DNA of 11,174 nucleotides from Desulfobacterales bacterium HSG17. Lineage in GTDB: Bacteria; Desulfobacterota; Desulfobacteria; Desulfobacterales; Desulfococcaceae. The stretch lies in NCBI GenBank assembly GCA_030377945.1, contig JAUCGD010000096.1:1-11174 (forward strand), given 5' to 3'. The notes beneath the pieces are model-generated. The model worked only from the letters and a program-made list of their open reading frames with translations, made no database searches and had not been told where the DNA came from. How positions within the stretch are numbered: the stretch's first letter is position 1; every line of letters begins with the position of its first letter. The translations under genes and the position numbers were made by a program. This document shows positions 6,288 through 11,174 of this stretch, piece after piece.

Positions 6288-7025
6288 ATGAAAACAATAA
6301 TCATCATTACAATAAGCATTTTATTTAGTTGTGTTTTAGTTTTTGCAGATGAATATGGAGACACATTGAATAAAGCAGAACAAGGATATGCGATCGCTCA
6401 ATATGAGCTTGGAATCATGTATAAAAAAGGTGTTGGATTTCCACAAAATTATAAGCAGGCTTATATTTGGTTTAGCTTAGCTGCAGCACAAGGACATAAA
6501 GATGCTGAGAAAAAAAGAAATTTGATTGAGAGAAAACTTACTCCTCAGCAGTTAGGGTATGCCCAGGATCTTGCTGTTATAATACAGAAACATATAACAG
6601 CCTTGGATACCACATCTAAAATCGACCAGAAATCTACTAAACCTGTACCAGATAAAAAAAGTATAAATGGTAAATTTATTACAACTTCAAATCTTGGTAC
6701 TCTATTCATTGTTACTGGCAACGTAATTAATCATACCTCAAATATTATAAGTCATGTCAAAATCCAGTGTATTTTGAATGCTAAAGGGAAGGCTGAAACA
6801 ACCAGCCAGACAGTTTACTGTGGTAATGTTATTGCTGAAGATGTTTTAAAAAATAGCACGATGTTAGAAATTACCAGTCAATTAATGTTCAAAAACGGTC
6901 AAAGCAACAGAAATTTAGATGTAGAACCCGATGAAACTATTCCTTTCATGATAGTGTTTTCAGAGTTACCGGCAGGACTTCAGAGTTATGAAGTTGAGGT
7001 GACTGAGTTTGAAAAAGATAAGTAA
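6288..7025 (+). CDS. Exported Sel1-repeat protein with a DUF3426-like C-terminal domain
   Basis: The product has 245 residues. The N-terminal signal peptide (1-20) has a basic start, a hydrophobic IIIITISILFSCVLV core and a likely cleavage at VFA|DE. One Sel1-like repeat unit lies at about 32-70 (GYAIAQYELGIMYKKGVGFP then QNYKQAYIWFSLAAAQGHKDA), with the usual A-AQ-LG-MY--G-GV---Y-QAY-WF-LAA-QG pattern. After a Lys/Pro-rich linker (108-128), the C-terminal part (135-241) looks like a DUF3426 beta domain: GTLFIVTGNVINHTSNIISH, a pair of Cys at 161 and 178, and PDETIPFMIVFSELPAGLQS near the end. Sel1 repeats mediate protein contacts, so an envelope scaffold role is inferred. AGGAG lies 4 bases before the ATG. 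It is co-directional with and touching the preceding gene. Confidence 0.82.
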   Translation: MKTIIIITISILFSCVLVFADEYGDTLNKAEQGYAIAQYELGIMYKKGVGFPQNYKQAYIWFSLAAAQGHKDAEKKRNLIERKLTPQQLGYAQDLAVIIQKHITALDTTSKIDQKSTKPVPDKKSINGKFITTSNLGTLFIVTGNVINHTSNIISHVKIQCILNAKGKAETTSQTVYCGNVIAEDVLKNSTMLEITSQLMFKNGQSNRNLDVEPDETIPFMIVFSELPAGLQSYEVEVTEFEKDK

Positions 7026-7398
7026 GCTGCAGTAGGGTTCTGTTCAGTTAGTTATGGTGGAGTAATTTGATTTTTCCATACTCTTCTTATAACATCTTGC
7101 CCAACGCCTGCAGCTAGCCAGGAGTATAATCAAGCTTATATTTTTCCTTGATATAAATCCAGTGCTGGGCATACTCCTGCCAATATGATGTCAAATGTGC
7201 TTCCATTCTTCCGGACCTTTATAACCACTCTGATTTGCATTATCTTCAATAGCAAAAAGGTTTTCAGGGTCAGAAAATATGTCAGGCAGTTGATTAAGGA
7301 TTATTGCTTTTTTGTTTTGGTTTTTGTAATGTGCATGCGGTCCATGAGTAAATAAATACATTTTGAATCTAACACCAAATTAAGCAGCTGGGTTTGAC
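7026..7398. other. Spacer between Sel1 gene and EamA gene
   Basis: Apart from the minus-strand remnant described separately, it contains an 8-base inverted repeat, AGGAGTAT (7120-7127) and ATACTCCT (7171-7178). There is no clear terminator after the Sel1 gene and no clear promoter for the EamA gene. Confidence 0.35.
7114..7361 (-). pseudogene. Frameshifted gene remnant (unrecognised), divergent from the EamA gene
   Basis: The minus-strand ATG at 7359-7361 opens 56 codons (MYLFTHGPHAHYKNQN... SGYKGPEEWKHI) ending at TGA 7191-7193. In another minus frame, starting with ATG at 7204-7206 and overlapping the end of the first, 30 residues follow (AHLTSYWQEYAQHWIYIKEK then YKLDYTPG) to TAG 7114-7116. 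Both parts have protein-like composition, and PEEW in the first runs naturally into HLTSYWQEYAQHW in the second, so a single frameshift near 7195-7206 is the simplest reading. I do not know the family. Two overlapping small genes are the alternative. Confidence 0.4.
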
Positions 7399-8415
7399 AT
7401 GAAAACACCTGACAGTTCAACACCCCAAAGATTGGCATCTAAAAACGTTTCGATATCTGTGAAAACCAATAGTGTAATCTTGATCGCTACACTCCTACTT
7501 ATTGGCATCTTGTGGGGTGCGACAATCCCACTTGCAAAGGTTGCTGTGTCAAGCGGCCATGCACCACTTGGCATTACATTTTGGGAGCAGGTCATCGTTG
7601 CGGTAGTATTAGGGGTTGTCTTGATTATCCGATCAATAATCTTACGGCGTCGACTTCGTGTGCCGCTCGACCGTGACTCCATTGTCTATTACAGTACAAT
7701 AGCGGCTCTTGGAGCTGTTTTACCCAATCTTTTTTCTTATTGGGCAATGTCTCAACTACCTGCTGGCATCATGGCTATAATTGTCTCTTCAGTACCCATG
7801 TTTGCACTTGCCATTGCGATAGCAGCTTCCATAGAGCGCTTAGTGCCCTATCGAGTACTAGGTGTTTGCCTTGGATGTGCAGCCATCATTATACTGGTAG
7901 CACCAGATGCGAGTCTGCCAGATCCTGAAAAGGCCATCTTCGTTCTTGTTGGACTTGTCGCACCATTTTGCTACGGGCTGGAAGGAAATTACATCGCCCG
8001 TTTCACCCCACCGGAAGCCGAACCTATTATAACCCTATTTTGTGCCGCCATCATCGGTTCTTTGGTAACCGCTCCTCTGGCGTTGGCAACTGGAGCCTGG
8101 ATCGACATGTTTGAGGCGTTTACTTCATCTGAACAAGCAATTTTCGGCCTATCGGTCATTCATGCCGCTGCTTATGCTGGCTATATTTGGTTGATTGGCA
8201 AGGCAGGACCGGTTTTTTCATCGCAGGTCGCTTATATCATCACAATATCTGCAATGTTTCTAAGTGCCATTTTCCTTGGCGAAGGCTATTCACCATATGC
8301 ATTTGCATCACTGGCCCTGATGATTGCAGGTATGGTGCTTGTCCAGCCACCGCATGGGTTAAAGAGTTTTCCTCGAAATAAGGGTGATAAACACTCAAAG
8401 AATGTCAGTGATTAA
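7399..8415 (+). CDS. EamA-family (DMT superfamily) transporter
   Basis: The product has 338 residues, slightly longer than the usual 290-310 because of N- and C-terminal extensions. It is an inner-membrane protein with about ten helices in two EamA repeats. The first begins ILWGATIPLAKVAV (37-50) and includes the motif PAGIMAIIVSSVPMFALAIA (121-140). The second includes FSSQVAYIITISAMFLSAIF (273-292) with the conserved acidic residue at E295 (LGEGYS). Families of this type usually export amino acids, other metabolites or drugs; the substrate here is unknown. The ATG at 7399 has no good Shine-Dalgarno sequence, and GTG at 7459 is an alternative start closer to the first helix. Two counted 60-base blocks in it are about 53% and 62% G+C, well above the genes to its left, suggesting transfer. 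Confidence 0.88.
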   Translation: MKTPDSSTPQRLASKNVSISVKTNSVILIATLLLIGILWGATIPLAKVAVSSGHAPLGITFWEQVIVAVVLGVVLIIRSIILRRRLRVPLDRDSIVYYSTIAALGAVLPNLFSYWAMSQLPAGIMAIIVSSVPMFALAIAIAASIERLVPYRVLGVCLGCAAIIILVAPDASLPDPEKAIFVLVGLVAPFCYGLEGNYIARFTPPEAEPIITLFCAAIIGSLVTAPLALATGAWIDMFEAFTSSEQAIFGLSVIHAAAYAGYIWLIGKAGPVFSSQVAYIITISAMFLSAIFLGEGYSPYAFASLALMIAGMVLVQPPHGLKSFPRNKGDKHSKNVSD

Positions 8416-8427
8416 AAATGCTGCAAA

Positions 8428-8613
8428 ATGTTGAGACAGGTCACTAAGGCTGATAAGCTTCGCAAACGTCTTGGTGAAAGATCTGGAGCTTTTAATCCTC
8501 TCTCTAACTTTAAACCTAAAAATATGCATTACAAAACTTGGTTCAAGATCAGAAATCAGATTCAGCGTTTGGAACGCATTGGACTCTTGGAATTGAGTAG
8601 AATTTATTTATAG
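8428..8613 (+). CDS. Small basic hypothetical protein or remnant
   Basis: The frame has 61 residues starting at ATG 8428 and is very basic: MLRQVTKADKLRKRLGERSG, then NPLSNFKPKNMHYKTWFKIR and a predicted helix NQIQRLERIGLLELSRIYL. It lies 12 bases after the EamA stop and in the same frame, but shares no resemblance with EamA. There is no Shine-Dalgarno sequence before its ATG. The composition is protein-like and could be the surviving end of a longer DNA-binding or mobile-element protein; I do not recognise it. It may be translated only by reinitiation, or not at all. Confidence 0.35.
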   Translation: MLRQVTKADKLRKRLGERSGAFNPLSNFKPKNMHYKTWFKIRNQIQRLERIGLLELSRIYL

Positions 8614-8630
8614 CGTGGACTGTTTGAAGT

Positions 8631-8771
8631 TCAACCGGAAAATATTAATAAGTTATTTATCTGAACATCTTCAAGCTCTGCTATCTCAGTTTTTTTCAAG
8701 CATAGCTATCCTTCCATTATCCGAGCTCTTGTAGTCTTATCTTGCAGACTGTTTTCTTGCAAGACGGTCAT
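8631..8771 (-). pseudogene. Possible minus-strand relic with one amber stop
   Basis: From ATG 8769-8771 the minus frame reads MTVLQENSLQDKTTRARIME G, TAG, then LCLKKTEIAELEDVQINNLL IFSG to TGA 8631-8633. A single in-frame stop splits an otherwise protein-like frame of 46 codons. The sequence also contains the inverted repeat TCTTGCA (8740-8746) / TGCAAGA (8758-8764). It is short and unrecognised and may be chance. The rest of the 8614-8885 spacer shows nothing else. Confidence 0.15.
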
Positions 8772-8885
8772 TTAAATATTTAAAAATCTATTTTTCTGAT
8801 ATTCACTTATTTCTTCAGTCATGTTTTACCTTTAATGCTTGAGTCTTTATTCATTACACATACTGTTTGAGTGTATTAAGGATGT

Positions 8886-9761
8886 TTATTCAGATTTTTT
8901 CCTGATCACCAGATAGACACCCAAAACAGTTACGAATATAGCTATTATTGACATAATCGATAAATATTCGTCAAACAATAACCATGCCTCGATGCTGGCT
9001 ACTGCTGGAACCAAATAGAAATAGCTGGCCACTTTTGTTGTTTCGCCTTCACGAATCATATACATTAGTAGGAGAATGGCGGTGACAGACAAACCTATGA
9101 CCAGCCAGGCAAGTGCAAAAATCAGCTGTTGGTCCCATACCACGTCACGAGCTTCGAGTGTCCAAGCCATTATGGCCATTAACAGCAAAACACTGACATA
9201 TTGCCAAAATGATCCTGCAAGCAAATTCACATTTGCACCAAAACGTTTTTGGTATAAGGTGCCAATGGATATTCCAAACAAAGCGGTTATGGCAGCCAGC
9301 ATTGCCGTCCAGTTCAGGCTAACATACTCTTGTTGGCTAGTGGTCAACAAAACAGATATGACTCCTATAAGGCCTAAGCCTAACCCAGTCCATTGAGTAT
9401 AGTGCAGGCGAACACCAAGGAACCACCAGCCCAGAAAGGCGGTAAGTGCTGGTTGTAAACCTATGATGATGGCTGTTATCCCGGCAGGCATACCCCACTT
9501 GATGGCAGCAAATACTCCACCAAGGTATGCACCATGCACCAGAAAACCTGTGACCATTTGATGGCCCGCCTGACCCAGCGGCAATGGTTTAACCTTAAAA
9601 GCAAAACATAATAGTATAAAAACGACTGTGGTCAGAGCCATACGAATGAAAAGTAAATAAAATGGCTCAATAAATGGTAATGCATATTTCGCCGCAATGA
9701 AACCAGTGCTCCACAAAAATACAAATATAAAGGGAATTAATTTGATTAGGGCACGATGCAT
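8886..9761 (-). CDS. EamA-family (DMT superfamily) transporter
   Basis: The product has 291 residues from the ATG at 9759-9761. I prefer this start because AGGAG (complement of 9773-9777) precedes it by 11 bases and the first helix begins right after it, whereas the upstream ATG (9818) has no ribosome-binding site. About ten membrane helices form two repeats: LWSTGFIAAKYALPFIEPFY (16-35) with MPAGITAIIIGLQPALTAFL (91-110), and TTKVASYFYLVPAVASIEAW (241-260) with LLFDEYLS (261-268, acidic motif). This is the PAG-TA-I---P---A and E-L architecture of RhaT/EamA exporters, and the substrate is unknown. It is clearly different in sequence from the EamA protein at 7399. It lies 94 bases downstream of the YdcZ gene on the same strand and is probably co-transcribed with it. 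Confidence 0.88.
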   Translation of the reverse strand: MHRALIKLIPFIFVFLWSTGFIAAKYALPFIEPFYLLFIRMALTTVVFILLCFAFKVKPLPLGQAGHQMVTGFLVHGAYLGGVFAAIKWGMPAGITAIIIGLQPALTAFLGWWFLGVRLHYTQWTGLGLGLIGVISVLLTTSQQEYVSLNWTAMLAAITALFGISIGTLYQKRFGANVNLLAGSFWQYVSVLLLMAIMAWTLEARDVVWDQQLIFALAWLVIGLSVTAILLLMYMIREGETTKVASYFYLVPAVASIEAWLLFDEYLSIMSIIAIFVTVLGVYLVIRKKSE

Positions 9762-9855
9762 GAAAGATTTAGCTCCTCTCCAACATTGATAATTTGAAAT
9801 TCTTGTAGCAGGTTCCACATGGATAATAATGTTTGATTTGGCTCAAATTAATATT

Positions 9856-10308
9856 TTAACGAACAGTCAACCAGATACCAAAAAGCATAACGCTAATACC
9901 AGACAAACGTGAAATGTTAATGTGGCGTATATCAGCACCCAAAAGGCCAAAATGATCAATGATGGCAGCAATGATAAACTGAGATGCAACAATAACTGTA
10001 AAAGCAGTCACAAGTCCCAGGCGAGGGACGCTATACCCAATGGTTGAGATAATTACTAATCCCAAAGGACCAGTTAAAAGAGCGTAAGTGGGGATATTTT
10101 GTACAGAAGACAAATTCCCACCCCTCATTAGCAGCATAGTAATCCCAATAATGAGCCCACCTCCTCCATAAGTTATGAACACACTCTCAAGATTTCCTAT
10201 ATTTTTATCTATAACGCCTATGAGTTGTCCTTGTAAAGTAACTGCAAACCCACCGATTGCAGCAATTATTAATAAATATAATAGATTCAAAATAATTTCC
10301 TCTAACAT
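9856..10308 (-). CDS. YdcZ-family (DMT superfamily) membrane protein
   Basis: The product has 150 residues from ATG 10306-10308, the usual length for YdcZ proteins. A TTG nine codons upstream (10333-10335) is a possible but less likely start. It has about five membrane helices: 8-28, 46-62, 75-93, 97-118 and 135-149. The family signature is IVASQFIIAAIIDHFGLLGA at 106-125, together with LQGQLIG at 25-31 near the N-terminus. YdcZ proteins are half-size relatives of EamA transporters and presumably work as dimers or pairs; their substrates are unknown. It is probably the first gene of a two-gene minus-strand unit with the EamA gene at 8886-9761. A candidate promoter lies at 10325-10353 and would leave almost no leader. 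Confidence 0.85.
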   Translation of the reverse strand: MLEEIILNLLYLLIIAAIGGFAVTLQGQLIGVIDKNIGNLESVFITYGGGGLIIGITMLLMRGGNLSSVQNIPTYALLTGPLGLVIISTIGYSVPRLGLVTAFTVIVASQFIIAAIIDHFGLLGADIRHINISRLSGISVMLFGIWLTVR

Positions 10309-10324
10309 AAAATTGAAAAATAAA

Positions 10325-10353
10325 AATTTAATCAATAAAACCTAAAAAAGCAA
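10325..10353 (-). promoter_or_regulatory. Candidate promoter for the YdcZ-EamA unit
   Basis: On the minus strand, TTGCTT (complement of 10348-10353) and TAAATT (complement of 10325-10330) are 17 bases apart. The predicted start of transcription is only about 9 bases from the ATG at 10308, so the mRNA would be nearly leaderless, which agrees with the lack of a Shine-Dalgarno sequence there. The -10 match is moderate, and the region is AT-rich, so chance is possible. Confidence 0.25.
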
Positions 10354-10518
10354 GTATGTGTATGACGTCTTCATTGCCATTTTTTTCGATAGAATGTTGG
10401 TTAACTCGATTGTTGGTGTTCTGAAGATTTTACAATGTCCCATACACCAAGGGAAAATATCGTGCCTTGAAACCAAGAAAAACCCCTGCGTTGTTTTGGC
10501 ATATTTTAAAATTTTCAT
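10342..10518 (-). CDS. Possible 58-residue small protein (doubtful)
   Basis: A minus-strand frame runs from ATG 10516-10518 to TAG 10342-10344. It begins MKILKYAKTTQGFFLVSRHD and continues IFPWCMGHCKIFRTPTIELT NILSKKMAMKTSYTYLLF. It has no clear ribosome-binding site (AGAAGTAAAGACC before the ATG), and other minus frames over the same bases also look partly protein-like, so this may be a decayed gene or a dispersed repeat instead. It overlaps the candidate promoter of the YdcZ gene. Nothing else was seen between 10309 and 10603. Confidence 0.2.
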   Translation of the reverse strand: MKILKYAKTTQGFFLVSRHDIFPWCMGHCKIFRTPTIELTNILSKKMAMKTSYTYLLF

Positions 10519-10603
10519 GGTCTTTACTTCTTGAACAGGATAGTAAAGGGGAATAAATTTGACAATTGATCAGATTTTAAACACAAAAAAAGGATACGAA
10601 CCC

Positions 10604-10966
10604 ATGGTCGATAACGGCAAAACACCAAATAACCTGAATTTTCAGGTCGACAAAAAAAATCTTTATAGAGAAATAGCAATAACAGATCTTAAAATTGCCA
10701 ATATACGGCAATTGATCCCAGTGAACATTGACGGATCCGATGACAACAGCAGGGAAACTATTTTCATTGGCAATACCCAACTTGGAACTCCCCAGGGCCC
10801 CATCCCCATGCAGGCAGTACTTGAAGCCACCAGCATAGAAGAAGCCATGGATCTTTTTCCTAAAGCCATGGAATTAGAAACCCAGAAGGTGATTGAAAAT
10901 TTCAAACGCTTGGAAGCCCAACAGAAAAAAGAAAAGTCCAATATTATTATGCCGGGGATGAATTAA
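10604..10966 (+). CDS. Small conserved 'cytoplasmic protein' of Desulfobacterota type
   Basis: The product has 120 residues from ATG 10604, preceded by AAAAGGA at 9 bases. A TTG at 10559 with AAGGGGA upstream would give 135 residues, but the extra N-terminus (MTIDQILNTKKGYEP) looks unrelated to the family. There is no signal peptide or membrane helix. Conserved-looking stretches (ATG numbering) are NLYREIAITDLKIANIRQLI (19-38), PVNIDGSDDNSRETIFIGNT (39-58) and QLGTPQGPIPMQAVLEATSI (59-78). A charged helical tail follows, with EEAMDLFPKAM (79-89) and a Lys/Glu/Gln-rich end. I remember proteins with this NLYREE-TDLK---IR-L-PV--DGS-D-SR order from sulfate-reducing Deltaproteobacteria, annotated only as cytoplasmic or hypothetical. 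Function is unknown. Confidence 0.78.
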   Translation: MVDNGKTPNNLNFQVDKKNLYREIAITDLKIANIRQLIPVNIDGSDDNSRETIFIGNTQLGTPQGPIPMQAVLEATSIEEAMDLFPKAMELETQKVIENFKRLEAQQKKEKSNIIMPGMN

Positions 10967-11088
10967 TGTCATTCTGCTGAGTACTTGAAAGCATACATAT
11001 TTTTGCCCAGTTCTGTATAATTACTTTTAGATTATTGAAAAAAATCAATTTGACTTTGCGTCATTAAAAATAATTCATCGGGGAAAAA

Positions 11089-11174
11089 ATGGCATTGATT
11101 CTCAACATTTTATGGTTTATCTTTGGCGGCGGTTTTATGGCTTGGCTTCTTTGGATCCTGCTAATTATGCTAAA
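11089..11174 (+). CDS. YccF-type inner-membrane protein, N-terminal 28 residues (runs off window)
   Basis: Translation from ATG 11089 gives MALILNILWFIFGGGFMAWL LWILLIML, open to the window edge. The pattern ILNILWFIFGG--MAWLLW-LL fits the first membrane segment of YccF-domain proteins, small multi-pass inner-membrane proteins of unknown function that normally continue with a TI-GIPFG motif just beyond the visible part. GGGG followed by six A (beginning at 11080) precedes the start, a good ribosome-binding site. A TTGACT at 11050-11055 could be a -35 box, but the matching -10 (TAATTC, 15 bases on) is poor. Only the N-terminus can be judged. Confidence 0.6.
   Translation, partial: MALILNILWFIFGGGFMAWLLWILLIML

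Noticed and set aside
9076..9396. Plus-strand frame opposite the second EamA gene
   Set aside because: It lies entirely antisense to a clear membrane transporter gene and has no family features.
10577..10941. Minus-strand frames opposite the 'cytoplasmic protein' gene
   Set aside because: They are antisense shadows of a recognised coding region.
11050..11076. TTGACT...TAATTC as promoter of the YccF-type gene
   Set aside because: The spacer is only 15 bases and the -10 match is poor, so it is mentioned only in the gene entry.

Overview
This is an AT-rich bacterial window with several features of Desulfobacterota, probably Desulfobacterales. The taxonomic call is an inference from three protein types I associate with that group: a small protein built of D/E-R-R repeats (512-715), a small 'cytoplasmic protein' with an NLYREE-like N-terminus (10604-10966), and a helicase-nuclease fusion (1767-4628). 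Recognition is from memory of the families, not from a search.

Left part (1-1380): the 5' end of a lysine-rich minus-strand gene leaves the window at base 1. Then come the small D/E-R-R repeat protein and a small alpha/beta (STAS-like) protein with a good candidate promoter. The spacers carry two minus-strand hairpins followed by T-tracts.

Centre (1767-7025): the dominant gene encodes a 953-residue MrfA/YprA-type DExH helicase with a cysteine-rich DUF1998 region, fused to a YprB/MrfB-type DEDD exonuclease. In Bacillus subtilis these are two adjacent genes of a mitomycin-damage repair pathway. Downstream is about 520 bp of decayed DNA. It holds a recognisable N-terminal fragment of an RtcB RNA ligase gene and an oppositely oriented reading frame broken by one TGA. 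Three envelope-related genes follow: a multi-pass membrane protein, a membrane-anchored extracytoplasmic protein, and an exported Sel1-repeat/DUF3426 protein that directly abuts it.

Right part (7114-10518): this is a cluster of drug/metabolite transporter (DMT) superfamily proteins. There is one EamA gene on the plus strand, then an EamA gene and a YdcZ gene on the minus strand. Hand counts of 60-base blocks give roughly 43-62% G+C here against about 30-32% in blocks from the helicase and membrane-protein genes, which suggests acquired DNA. The spacers between them hold short, broken or unrecognised reading frames. At the right edge are the 'cytoplasmic protein' gene and the first 28 codons of a YccF-type membrane protein.

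No rRNA, tRNA, CRISPR array or intact insertion sequence was seen. I found no convincing multi-gene novel system. The most informative items are the helicase-exonuclease fusion, the rtcB remnant, and the broken genes around the transporter cluster.
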